Shown: positions 1-13,053 of the stretch, one piece after another
Position numbering within the stretch: the stretch's first letter is position 1
How the letters are laid out: every line of letters starts with the position of its first letter
Assembly: GCA_029204225.1 (NCBI GenBank)
Contig: CM055092.1
Location: 72,826,857 to 72,890,856 of the forward strand
Source of the DNA: Diphasiastrum complanatum
Lineage: Eukaryota > Streptophyta > Lycopodiopsida > Lycopodiales > Lycopodiaceae
DNA length: 64,000 bases
Direction of reading: 5' to 3'
Program-made: the position numbers and the translations under genes
Notes under the pieces: generated by a model
Told to the model about the DNA's origin: nothing
Databases searched by the model: none
Seen by the model: the letters and a program-made list of their open reading frames with translations, nothing else

Positions 1-163
1 ATGATTTGTCAATAATAATTTATCGGATTCTAAACCCATACTTAATCAATTAGAGATACTGGAGTATATGCACAACATGCCACTTAGGAAATATAAAAAA
101 CATTCTGAAAGACTCTATACTTCATACAATATATCTCCTCCACAAAAGATTTTTTATATGGAG

Positions 164-336
164 ATGTGTGTGTGTGTGCGCACACACACACACACATTCG
201 TTGTGTCGAGGGTCACACACACACAACGAACACGCGCACACGCACACGCACACACATAGGCGCACACACACACACACGTAGGCATGCGCGCACACACACG
301 CGTGTGTGCGCACGCGCGCACACACACACTCACTCA

Positions 337-381
<45 letters not shown>

Positions 382-383
382 AT
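164..383. repeat. Compound (TG)n/(CA)n microsatellite
   Basis: Alternating purine-pyrimidine tract with CG interruptions. It includes a TG-run meeting a CA-run around GCGC (about 165-195), which makes a near-perfect palindrome. Confidence 0.95.
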
Positions 384-1013
384 GCACGTGTGTTCCAAAT
401 CCTCCCTCCCCCCCTATTTTTCTCTTTTTATTGTCTCTTTTACTCCCCTCACCCCATCACCCTCCTTTTTTTTTAATTGTGCATTTTTTGGCCCATGGAT
501 AAAAGCTTGTGGGTAACGATTTATGAGTTAAAGCTAGTGAGTTTGGGCTTGTGGTTAAACATTCCTGAAAATGGCGGGCCAAGATAGGAATTTGAAGAAT
601 TGAAAAAAAAAAAACAGTTTAAGGTAGTCAAGAGAATTTTTTTGTTCATGATTTATGGGTAAAACTTTGATAATTTAAAGTAAATAAGAAAGCCAAGTAA
701 TAAAGATTATTGGCTAAAGTTTAAAGCACATTGAAGTGTGTGAAGAAAATAAACCCTTAACTTCAAACTTTAAGTATTTGAATTTAGTAAGTGGGAGGGA
801 GGGGGTGAGGAATCTTTTTGGGGTCCACCCCACAATGCACACAATGTGCAAATGTATGGGGATGTGCACATTCCCCATACATGCACCCTCCTCCCCAAGT
901 TTTTTCGTTAGAAAAAGCTCATGCATGGGTGAGGGGAGGAGGATGCATGGGTGCAACCATACACATGCGCAAAACTGTACATAAGTTTAAATATATATGT
1001 AGATAGATCTCTC

Positions 1014-1028
1014 CCCCCCCCCCCCCCC

Positions 1029-1080
<52 letters not shown>
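1014..1080. repeat. Poly-C then (TC)n tract
   Basis: About 26 C residues followed by about 20 TC units. A homopurine-homopyrimidine tract with no coding meaning. Confidence 0.95.
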
Positions 1081-1081
<1 letters not shown>

Positions 1082-1661
1082 CTACCGGCTCCCAAAATTT
1101 CGCAAGGAAATCGTCCATGGAAGAATTACGCAAGAAAATTGTCATCTCCGCCTGAACAAATACCAATGCAGATTTCAAGACTTCATGCTTATTAATGTGT
1201 TTTTCTATTATATGTTCATATCAACTTTTATAATTATAAAAAGTGCGTGAAGCATGTATTGTACGACAATTAGATTGCTTATGATAGTCTATTATAGTGT
1301 TATATATGGACGTAATATAGTTCTCTTTTTGGATTATAGATTTGCAGACTATGGTTAAAAGTTAATTGATTTGCTAGATTACTTTATAGTGAGATTGATT
1401 AATGATTTTTGATTGGTCTCTAATATAATTGAAAAATGAAATACTTTGTCACTTTGTTTTTTAGTGTTAAGGCAATATTTAATAAGGGATACGATACAAA
1501 CACGACACACATACACACACGCATGCACGCACGAAGGCGCGGGCGCGCACGGTCCGACATTCACGCACATGTGCCATTGATGTACCTCCACCATTGACGC
1601 ACGTCCGCCATTGCTCGTCAACGATGGGCACAAGCAACTAGTACATACATAAATATATATG

Positions 1662-1688
1662 TACACACACACACACACACACACACAT
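1662..1688. repeat. (CA)n microsatellite
   Basis: About 13 CA units, flanked by TATA/TGTATG repeats. Confidence 0.95.
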
Positions 1689-1747
1689 GTATGTATGCAT
1701 GTAGAAATAGAATGAAGCATAGACATTATCCTTCCTAATGTGTGCAA

Positions 1748-2081
1748 ATTGCTCTAATATCATCTGAACATGCCATGGACCTAACTACCTAAAAATGACC
1801 GTGATTGTTTTTTCTTTTCTCGAACAAAATTAACCATAGATTAAAGACTTTTTACAGAAGTACATAGAAATAGCTTAAAGAAGCAAAAGTTTTTCGGCAT
1901 CCTTGAAAAGAAGTAGGGGGGAGATGACAAAGTCGCCATTCCCAAATTCCATGCTATTCCTTTCAAGCCAAATATTCCAAAGAGTAATTATTCTAATGCA
2001 TTGCCAAATAGTATTAACCTTCACATCATAAAAAATTGCTCTAATATCATCCTAACATGCCATGGACCTAACTACCTAAAA
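1748..2081. repeat. 47-bp direct repeats flanking a LINE-like scrap
   Basis: 1748-1794 and 2035-2081 are near-identical (ATTGCTCTAATATCATC ... CTACCTAAAA, two differences). On the - strand the DNA between them gives IRIITLWNIWLERNSMEF, which resembles the W-x-x-W-x-ER-N pattern found after plant LINE reverse transcriptases. Confidence 0.5.
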
Positions 2082-2493
2082 GGCACTATGATTTTAGTTT
2101 ATCAATGTAATAAACACATAAACAACACTGAAACATACACATTTAGTCACCTCCTTGAGGTGCATAAAAATTAAGGTTTTTTTTTAAACTTGATGTATTC
2201 ACCATATAAGTGTACATGAGAATACCATCAATTCAAATAAATAAAAAAATGATCTACGTTAATCCATAATGAAGCAAAGAAATATGACATACAAAAAACT
2301 AGCTCAAATAAAGAGTAGAATATCTATAATGATGATCTTAATCTATGTTTTGGCCACACAATGAGGAACATGTGAACTTGTACAAGGCATCTTGACACAA
2401 GTGCCTAGACATTCGATGCCCTTATAATCTACAGCCTCCCTAGGTCCACACTTCTTTTTTCACTAAAATCAACATGAGCATAAGTCAAACATC

Positions 2494-2498
<5 letters not shown>

Positions 2499-2528
<30 letters not shown>
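2499..2528. repeat. (CA)n microsatellite
   Basis: About 15 CA units in non-genic DNA. Confidence 0.95.
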
Positions 2529-2530
<2 letters not shown>

Positions 2531-3029
2531 TTCAGCTCCTATTTTATTGATTTATTCCTCCCATGATTATTGATCATTGAGGTGACAATTTACTTTGCTC
2601 ATGCAAAGTGAAAGTTTTCGTTCTTTTGATCTTGGAATGGTCTAGCCACTTCATACTTTAGAGAAACTTTTGGCATTCAAATGACCTCATGAAGTAGGTC
2701 CATTCAAAGCTTTTATACTCCAAATTCAATAACCTTTCCTTTTCAACTAAAACATTGGTGAGTTCTAAATTGCCAAAGTTAACAATACCTAGCTTGATCT
2801 TATTTAAATTTGTCACTAGTAGCTACTTCATATTTTATAAAATATTCAAGATAATAACAACTTCTTCTTGGAAACTTTGCAAAAAGTAATTGGCATGGGC
2901 TCCATTTTGATTCTCTAAAAGATGGCCTTTCAATTTTATTTTTTTTTGCAAAATAGGCTACTACATCCTACCAATAATAATAGTTGAAGGCAATAAATGC
3001 AACTATCAACTTCAAAGTGAAGCAACATA

Positions 3030-3361
3030 AATAAGCTACATAGATGAACATGTTTGGTATGTGGTTATATGATGCCACTTCAAAACTTAGTGCTATTGTA
3101 AATAAATTCAACATTTCACAATAACAAGTAAAATATAGATAAGTTGTCACAAAAAAGGAATACATTTGAGAATGACAGAAGAGCTTCAATAGATCTTACT
3201 ACTAGATGTGTGTGTGTGTGTGTAGTAGTAGTAGCAGCAGCAACAACATCACCAACAATAAGATCTATTGAAGCTCTTTTGTCAAACTTAGATATGTTCA
3301 TTTTTTGTAGAAACCTATTTATGTTTTGGTTGTTATTGTTAAATATTGACTTTATTTATAT

Positions 3362-3446
<85 letters not shown>

Positions 3447-3480
3447 TTTGAACATCAAAGCAATGATGTTGGATAGGTAG
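3030..3480. repeat. Large inverted repeat (foldback)
   Basis: Core arms 3173-3198 and 3259-3284 are complementary over 26 bp with one mismatch, around a 60-nt loop carrying (TG)n and AGC/AAC triplets. Similarity continues outward to about 3093 and 3350 with mismatches, and probably across the (CA)38 tract to TTCAAAAC near 3080 matching GTTTTGAA near 3445. Confidence 0.75.
3366..3442. repeat. (CA)n microsatellite
   Basis: About 38 uninterrupted CA units inside the right side of the foldback. Confidence 0.97.
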
Positions 3481-6400
3481 AGGGGAGCAAATTGAGAGGC
3501 ACATAATTTCAATATTTGTTTGCTCCTAATCGAGGAAGAACCATGGAAATATTTGTAGAATATCCAACATAGTCTTAACAAAGCACTCATGTAATTGAGA
3601 AAAGAGAACAATACTATTGAAAAACAAATTAATTCAAGGGGAGCCCTCTTGGAGTGGTTTTTCTCCCACTTACCAGCTCTTTGTCGCATATGTTTGTTTT
3701 GGAGGAATGCATTGCCTTGCATAGGTTCTAACTTCGCTATTGTTTGATTTCCCATAAGTTTCGCTTTTGTAGGCTTGTTTATTTTGTATATGTTGATGTG
3801 TTCCACATCTAGGGCCAATGCAAATGGAGAATGTGGAGTCCTTAGATGACTTTTTCATAGATTTCAAGTTCCAATACAGGAAAAAAAAAAGTTATTATCT
3901 ATCGAGCCAGATATGGAGCTTGCCAAAATGGTGAAAGGGTAACCAGACATCAAGGGAAATGCCAATCATTTGGTATGGAGGTAAAATTCATTGGTGTTTG
4001 CATTGAATGTCATGTGTTTCTGTCTAGACTTGTTTATTGACATGGATTTTGTGCCACTGCTTCATATAGATATACTTCTTGGTGAAGGCAAAAAAGCTGC
4101 AAAAATGCCCTCCTATTGTAGGTCATGGTATCAAAGGTTCAATATAGAGAGTTGCATGTACAATGCTATGATCCATAACAATTATTGTAATTTTTGTTGA
4201 GGTGTAACTATTGACAAGATTATTGAATTCTACAATGAAATGTCTATTTGATTCTTGTTCACAACACTTTCTCAATTCAATTCACAAGAAATTCCAACTC
4301 AATCATGGTCTCATTAGAGCTGCACCCAAGCAATGTTTTTTTTTTTTTTTTGCGTCACAAATTTAAATCCATTGAATACGCGTGAATGAGAACTTGTGAA
4401 TTGTCTTTCTTGTATTATAGATGTCGTCCATAGACTTTGGTAAATTGCAATATAAAGGACAAATTCTAAAAGAACTTGTAGATTTAAAAATACTTTTTTA
4501 TGATGCTATTTATATTTTAGAATTGACTAGAGGAGCAGAAAAACTGGAGTATACCTCTTCCTAGTTTTCAAAGTTACGAGTGGATTGCATCTTAAAACAA
4601 TATATTAGAGTTTTTTTTGGGTGCAAGTTATATACTGACATACAAAAGTCATTCAAAATTAGTTCTAGATCCAATGATTTGCATCTAAATTGATTTGTCC
4701 CAATATCTTTTATTGTGGATTTCTTTGCAAATACTAAGGTGCATCAACCCCCCACATTTTTTATTTGTAGAAGTCCACCAGATGGATTTCTAATTAAACT
4801 TATGGACGAAGGTTGGGATCACAAGTCCAATGGAGATGTAGGATGTAGAATCAAATGGTCATGCATAGATTTTCTATACAATATAGAAAATGCTTAGCCT
4901 AATATTCCATGATCAACGATGAAAAAAATCACAATAGCATTTGGGTCCCATTAGATCAAGACTTGGATTACATTGGACACATTATCACATCCCTATTGAT
5001 ATAATGTCAAATAAAGAGATTCTTACTACTATTGAGATGAAGCAAGATTGAAGCTTATTCTACATTAGAGAAAAGCTAACACTTTTGCAACATGATACTC
5101 CTCAATATTTCAACTTCATTGTAAATGAAAAATTGGTATGCGACAACTATTTATAAATGTATGAGCATTTTGATTCCTTATGCCTTGTTGTGAATGTTTT
5201 AAAAACATATTTGTAATGTTGAAATTTGTGTTTCTTGTGCAAATACGTAAAATACATGAAGACGTATCAAATGCAAAGGCCTTCGAGCATTAATTTAAAT
5301 TATAGATCAAACATGAAATATAAACATCAATGTTGTATTTGATATAATTGATGATCCAAGATGTACAAATTTTCTCAATTATCAATATATCTATCTTGTA
5401 TGAGTTCATGTAGTGTTGAAATTTGACGTTTCGGGTTGTCCTTTGTGCTTTATTTCCATGATGTCTTCACAATGTTTGTAGGCGTTGTGTGACGTCCTTA
5501 CATATGACTTGTCCTTCAAATGTTATTTTGTAGAGGATAGGACTTTCATGCAAATTTCATTTTCAAATTTTTATTATTGAATTCCAAGTAAAAAATGTAT
5601 AAGATTGTCCAATTTCCATTTCTCATGTAGATTTCAAGCAAAACCATTCACTAAACAAGATTGGAGGCTTCTAGAGACTAGGCTTAATCTAGATGGATCT
5701 TGCCCACCAGCCCTACAAGCATTTCAACTTCCATGAAACCCAGGCCACAACATGCAACTGAATTATGAATTTTGAAATTTTGAACTATGAAAAGTTGGAT
5801 AACTCTATGTTGGAAGCCTCATTGTTCAAACTTCAAACTTCAAGGTCTCCTATGGCCTATGTAAAGTGCCAAGTCTTTGAAGTCTGATGTTTGTAAATCT
5901 CAATTCCAATATTAAGCTACAAATCTTGAAACTTGGAAAGAGTCAACTTTCAAGTTTTAAGAATGTGTCATGTACTTATTACAACTTATACAAGCACCTT
6001 AACTCATGACACTTAAAAAATTATAGCAAATTAAACTGACGGTCTTAAATAGATTATGCACTTCAGTGTTGACTACTTGAAATTACAAGTGCCTGTCAAA
6101 TGCATCCAAATTGGCCTTTGAAGGGCATGCCACGTATTAAATTTCAACATTGAGTTCATGTATATTGGAAAAAATTTCACCTATTTGTAAATTTCTAAAA
6201 GCCTTTCCTATTCACAAGGCACTACTATACAAACTTGTATACTATACTTCTATAACTATACTCTTTACATCTCCATCGACATGGGCATTTATATCTATAA
6301 AAGGTAAAATCCAAAAAGGGATTTTTCCTCAATTGATGGAACTGAGCATAATCTTGCATGTATAAAGAATACTTACATCTCTTGTCAAATTCATATATAT

Positions 6401-7270
6401 TATTCATTGATACTTGTGGGCATTGGAACTGTAAAACCAAAAGCATCAAGTTAGTGGATTACCCAATAAGTGATAATTACAAAACACATAATTGGTACAA
6501 CATCAAAATACTAGAATATGATATATTTACGTCATGTATATTAAGAGTTGGAAACTGCACGATGTACCACTCCAAAACAACTTGGACATTGTAGATGAAA
6601 AATCACTCGCAACTGAATGCGTTGTCTTGCTGAGTAGATAGAAATGGTACAAAGTATAAGTATAAGCTTAGCATTCAACAGAACATCTAGCAACATGAAA
6701 TCCCATAGACATCAGATGAATCAAAATATAACCTTACTTTTGCATCAACAATTTTCAAATCGATATTCCAATTGCCGTGGTGAATTATTGATGAATGAAT
6801 CATTATTTGGGCCTCGAAGAATCCAAGTACTTCTACATCACATGTAATACTTTCACATAGTCCTCTCGTATGTTAGAAGGCTTTTGATCCATTTATTTGG
6901 AGAGAACCTAAGGCAGAAAGAAAAGGGTGTTGAATTAGAAGTAAGAGTGAGAAGTGCTAGCATTCTAAGACCTTGCTTAGACTATTAAAAACAATGAAAA
7001 GGAAAAAGTAAAGTAGAATAGAAAGCATGCCGCTTTAGAGGCGAGCCTAACTTGGCTTGCTCCTCATCAATAGTAGTTGAAGCGGTAGTTGTTGTTGATG
7101 TAACATAGAGTTGAGGGCAACCTCTCCACTAATGCAGGTCGGATAACCCCCTCCCTTATATTATGTAGTGCTGGAGACGATCATCTATTGAAGTGTCACA
7201 CTTAGAGGCATAGACGTAGAGTATGCAAAGCAAGAAGCCTAGGTTGCGGAAGTCACTCCAGACATAGGAT

Positions 7271-8038
7271 GTGGCAAGTGCGAGAGTTGATGCCTGCACC
7301 GACTTATTCATTTGGCTTATTCATTCACACATGAGATCTTCCCACACATGGTGGGTTGGTGTATCATGCTTGTGCTGGGCTTGTCCCCCCCCCGTTGAGC
7401 TGAAGGCAATGCCCTGGGGTTTGGCCCCGACAATGTTATCGCGCCACGTGGCACGGGTAGGGGCAGGCAAAAAAATTTGGTTTTCATGGGCGCGAGCGGT
7501 CCCGGGCATCCGACACCAACCAGGTGGCATCGGGCAGTCAGGGGCACGCAGGCTGGCGCTGGCGCTGGGCAGCCGGGAGTGCACGGGGCTGGGCGCCAAG
7601 CAACGAGCGGCCGCGACACAGTGGCACCGGGCAAAATGGCATTGAGCAAGTCCCATGTAGTGTCGATCAACTCAAGGGTGGTGCCCTGCACCTTCATGCC
7701 CAAGCACACACACGCATTCACGACGAGGGGTTTACATATATATTCCCTCTACTTAATGCCACAAAAACGCTTATGGGATATATATTTTGGTTGCCTGGAC
7801 ACTGGCGCCCGGGCAGCCAAATTTAAGAAAAAAAAAAAAGCTGTGGCTCTTGGTGGAGCTGGGCCAAAGCGGGCACGCTCGAAGATACAAGGCCCCCCTT
7901 CTGGGATGCAAACCTTATAGACGCAAACGCTACATGTGGCAAAGTTGGGAAATAGCACCTTCTTTGCTGTCGCAAAACGGGCTTCTCCATCCTGATCCTG
8001 CAAAAGCAGGCGATCAGCCAGATCAAGCATTTAGAGCT
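7271..8038. other. GC-rich region upstream of the gankyrin gene
   Basis: 7380-7660 is far more GC-rich than its surroundings and overlapping frames stay open on both strands, an effect of base composition. No protein family is recognised. 7740-8038 probably contains the gankyrin promoter and 5' UTR; TATATAT stretches lie near 7735 and 7778. Confidence 0.4.
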
Positions 8039-11000
8039 ATGGAGGATGTGCAGATGAAAGACGAGGAAGAGGAGCTTTCCAAGGATGATCTATTCAAGGC
8101 AGCGGAGAGCGGAAGAGTGGAGGTATTTGAGACTTTGTCACACCGCCAGCTTTCCAGATTATGCGCTCTCCGGAATGAGGATGATCGCACTCTTCTTCAT
8201 GTCGCTGCAGCGGCCGGCCATAGCTCGGTGCGTTACCCACTTCATTAGCCTCACAGCTTTTCTTGAAATAAAATGTTATGTTTTGAATTCTTTTGTCATG
8301 TCTCCTCTTATGTATTTCAGTTTTAGGGTTATTTTGGTTTGTCAGCTTGGCTTCTTGATGTCTCAAATGATTCATCATCACTTTTTAAGAAAGTAGTATG
8401 CTACTTATGAGTTTATTGATGATTTGAGCATATATTTTGCTATTACCAGTGTTGCTATTTGACTTCCGTATGCGTCACATGTTTCAGAGGCCCATATGAA
8501 TATTTGAATAATGCCAACATTTGACGTATCCATATATCACAAAATATACAGTTCAATAAGCATATATATGATCTTCACCGATAGTATTTCTAATTGCTTG
8601 TTTTGGTCGAGAATTTGAGCTTAAAAGTTTTGTTGTCGAGCTTCACCTATTCATTTTTCATTCCTAGGTTTTTAGAAGGCTAGGTAAATTTCATTTTTGT
8701 AGCACTACACAACTCGGCTACATAGTTACCAAGCGCACTTTATGGGAATAGGGGACTTTTGTTCCCACTTGCTGCCCAACATGGGAGGTTCTTATTGTAG
8801 GAAGAATACGTTCCCACCCGTTCACAGCCATTCCATTGCTTGAGGTTTGGGGACAATTTTTCTTCCCTTAATTCTCCATTTTGGCCAAATTATTTTGCTT
8901 GCTAGGCCTAGTTTTTCAACTTTCAGCTTACATATTATCTATAAGTTTATTACTTAGACTTGATTTTAAAGAATCATTTTCTTATCTTAAAGAAAAGTAG
9001 TACATGTTGATACTGTGTTCTCCCAGTCCCTCCTTTGTCAAAAACATTCATGTTCTCAAACGTCCAAATATTCCTCCATTCCCATTCCCATGGCAACTAT
9101 TCTCGGATAGTTTACGGCTTAGATATGGTTATATACCTTCCCCTCGCTAGGCCATATTCACAAATTTGTGTACATACAAGTAATTCCGTAGCTATGCCAT
9201 CGTTTTATACTTAGGAGAATGTGTGCTACACAACATAGTTACAATCGGTTAGGGCTTTTCCTTAAATCCACATTTTAAAGGATTTGAAAAAAGCAAATGA
9301 ATATGTAATTAAATTTGGGATTATATGTTTATGAACCATTATGGTGCTCCTCGATCAAAAGCTTCGATGTGCTTCAGCTTTGATAATAGAAACTAACAAA
9401 CATGTGCTAGACATTTGGGTTGTTAAAGGGCTTCCTCTTAAAGCAGTGGACGGGTAAGAAAATTTTGCATTTTGGCGTGGGCACCTAAATTGTTAAAAAA
9501 CCCCAAATGTATGGGAACATGACATTTTTTGGCCTGGAATTTAGTTCACCCCACACTGAGTTTGGAACATTGGGAATTTTATCCTCTTATTTCATCAAAA
9601 TCATTTTTGTAGACTATTCTTGAGTCGGCTTACATGAAAGACGGGATGTATCTGAATTTCTTTCAAGAGTTCCTATTGGTAAGCTAGAATTTTTTACGAT
9701 CCTCTGTAACAAGCGGACAATTTGTAATGCTTGCTGGAGCCTGTACGCATTACTTTAGAATCCTTGAGATTCTCAAATACCCCTGATATCCAGTTAGGTG
9801 CAGTTGATCTTTATAATAACAGAGAAAATACTAGGAAACGAAGAACTTTTCACATTCCCAAGAATCATTGTGTTCGCATTTGGTCTTCTCCTAACAATCA
9901 AATGTCAATTTGTAATTCGTTATTCACAACTATTAGAATCTAAATCGTGATTCGTCAATCATAATTCATCGAATTCTTAATTCACACCCGATATTGAGAG
10001 AATAATTGATAGCATGTTGAAAAACGTGAACATTACTACACTCTTAGAAGACATATGAGTCACTCTAAAAAGTCCTTTCCATGAGGAAAGTTTCAAACTT
10101 ATAAGAATCAACTCAACTTGAGATGCTTTTTGAGAAATGTGATATACAATTCTTATTTCCTCTTTAGTCATGGCACAAGGTGTCATTCCAATATCCTTTT
10201 AAGTTTCTATTCAGAATGCATCTAGATACCTCCACTCTTAAGTTCCAATCTAGTTTAACTTAATGTTCCGTTAAACTACATTATATGAAGCTTTGAGTTG
10301 TGGTTCATGCTAAATGTCCAACTCCATTCAAGTTTTTGATATAATTTCCTAGCAATCCCACTTATTTCCAACCATAGATGCACCGAATCGCGATTCTGCG
10401 GGTCGCGATTCGTGACCCAGAATCGCAAAAAAAAAAAAAAACATAATTTTTTTTTTTTGGAAAAATAGCTTATGGCTGAAATGTTTTTAGGGGATCAATG
10501 GTCAAACCAGCGTTTTGCCTCTCAGAAGTGCAGTAGATGAGGCACAAACAGATCTTATTTTTAGTAGCTATCCGATTGTCATTTGCTCTGGTTTTCAGTA
10601 AATGTTAATGCTACAGTTTGGACTATCAACTGTATGGATGATGATCACTTTTGCAATCGTTTCACTGGAGATGTGAGTGCAATGTACATACAGTTGGGGG
10701 CATAAATATTGAGCCCTTCTCGGCGCGCATTTGGACCCCATTTTTATCTACAGGGGGGCGGTAGCATTTTTATCTATAGTGTCTATATAGCAGGAAGCTC
10801 TAGGGGGTTCGGGGGGCGATAGCCCCTCGGGAAATGGGGGGTCCGGGGGCGGTAGCCCCCCGGTGGGGGGTTTGGGGGCCAACGACCCCCAACGGCGGGG
10901 TCCAGGGGCTGCCGGTAGACCTCGGCCCCGACGGTAAGGCCTCTTCATGATTTGGCCTTCCAACTCTCCGAGTGAAAACACACTTCTTGGTGTTTCGCAC

Positions 11001-12549
11001 CCAAAACAGTCAGCAAACTACACAGTCATAATGCTCTCAATCAGAGCTTTCATCTGATACCCATATTGCCTAAAAAAATTTCAAAAAAAAAAAAACGATT
11101 CTGCACGATTCTGGGAAAATTGCGAAACGCGTTTCTGAATTGCGATTTTGAATCGCGATTCAGAATCGCAGTGCATCTATGTTTCCAACCAGGAAAGAAC
11201 TCAAACCAAAAGTTTCCTATGTATCATATGCACATAACCCTCTAAATGAGTCAAAAAATGACTCACAATGGTTATGACTCATAAGCATTATACATGAGCA
11301 ACAATATTGGTTAAAAACTCACAATGTAAGGTTACTCAACTAACTCAAAAGTAACACTTCTGACTTTGTTAGTTGTCCCTGATTCAGAAGCACTTGAATG
11401 TTTGAGTGTGGGCCTTCACATATTTAAAACACTACATTCAACGTGAATTCAAACCCCCCTTGTCCCCCCCACCCCCAAAAGAAAAAAAAAGAAAAGAAAA
11501 GTTAGTAAGTCGAACTCTCCTCGAGATATCTTATTAACTTGTGAGTAATTGTCTCCAAACAACTCTTATTAATATGCTTATGGTTACACACTGGCTTATG
11601 CACGTTGAATAAACCCAATTAATGGATTACATAGCGGATCCACAGGATTATGAATTGCACAAAAAGATCATGATCTTTAATGATTCACCACATAGCATAT
11701 CTCCAAAGATCTCACGCGATTGATACATATAGTCATATACATAACTAAGAAGTTTGTAACTTAGTTAACTAAGAGAATTTTATTTCTTAAAGAGCACAAA
11801 CCAAAATCTAATTCAGAGATTTTTCCTTGCATCAACCTCTCACGGGTCCTAACCCAACAAATACGTTGACTATCACACTTAACAAGGAATTTGAGATTAG
11901 AACACCTTTCTTGTAAGAGAACTTAATCCTAATTAGTAATGAATATCAGCATTTTTTCATGTATGCACGTTGTTACTTTTGATTCTTACGAAGAATTTTT
12001 TGGTTTTAGATTCTGAGTGGTTACAAGTGAATATAGCTATTGATTTTCTAAAAGTAAAAGGACAAATATTTCAAGTGAATGTTTCCTTGTGACACTGATG
12101 GTGTCTTCTTGTGATATTTGTGAGCCCACATACGTGAGTTCATGTGAATCATATCTGAACAATCAATTTTTAAAACCCTTTGGAATTTGTGATGTTGGAA
12201 GCAGGTGGTCAAATTGATTGCTAGTAACATTGATATATCAAAGGGTGGAGCTAATGAGAGTGATGAAGAAGGGTGGACACCATTACAATCTGCTGTTAGC
12301 AGTGGGCATGCTGACGTCGTCACTGCTCTGTTGCAGTCTGGTAGACCTTTCTCTCTTTGAATAGGCAGTGATTGGATTGTTTTTGAATTTAATAAGTACT
12401 TATTTAGCGTTTTAAAGAGGTCATAGAAGGGCAAAGCAAAATTGAGGTTTAGTATCTATCCTGCTTGGTCTGCGACCCTTTTTCCTTGACTTTTGAAATA
12501 GCATCACATTTACATATAGTCTTGTGAGCAACATTTGTCCCACTACCTT

Positions 12550-12628
<79 letters not shown>

Positions 12629-12987
12629 TCGTACACCGGCATCAGAGACCATGTCGACGGCCAGAGAGACAGTCGGTTATTAGATCACAGCCCAGAGCGC
12701 CACGGCAGCAGAGACGACACCGACGGCCTATCCGGTGACAGAGGTCCAGGGCACATCTAATCACACCTTCACAGCATACCATCCACCATTTCTTTCATGC
12801 TGATGGGCATCGTGATATATGATTCCAGACTATTGGATCCTGACTGGGCCAACTGTCTTTATGCATTGTATTTGCAGTTATTTAGTTTTATAGATGATTG
12901 AGCTTTAAGCTCCTATGTGCACACTTGACATGTACCTTTTCTTAGTCCTATGTACCTTAGGGTATTCAAGGACATTAATAAAATCTT

Positions 12988-13053
<66 letters not shown>

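Larger units (their letters stand above)
1..7270. other. Non-genic repeat-rich flank
   Basis: No credible gene. It holds microsatellites (about 164-383, 1014-1080, 1662-1688, 2499-2528, 3366-3442), a LINE-like scrap (about 1860-2035), a foldback (3030-3480) and weak coding-like pieces at 3780-4200 and 4420-4895 that I do not recognise. 5000-7270 shows nothing definable. Confidence 0.6.
8228..12204 (+). other. Gankyrin intron 1
   Basis: 3,977 bp, GTGCGT...GCAG. Apart from the hAT-like element at 10373-11181 I see nothing definable. Confidence 0.8.

Noticed and set aside
166-516. Cys/Val and Thr/His repeat frames
   Set aside because: Pure translation of TG/CA microsatellites.
4125-4140. TGGTATCAAAGG resembling a primer binding site
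   Set aside because: It diverges from TGGTATCAGAGC after the eighth base and has no LTR beside it.
7317-7920. Several overlapping open frames on both strands
   Set aside because: The region is GC-rich, which removes stops in all frames; translations are Ala/Gly/Pro/Arg-rich without a recognisable domain.
7787-8038. N-terminal extension of the gankyrin frame
   Set aside because: The frame is open, but the sequence includes a poly-Lys run from an A-tract and does not resemble the family, whose members start at the acidic MED region.
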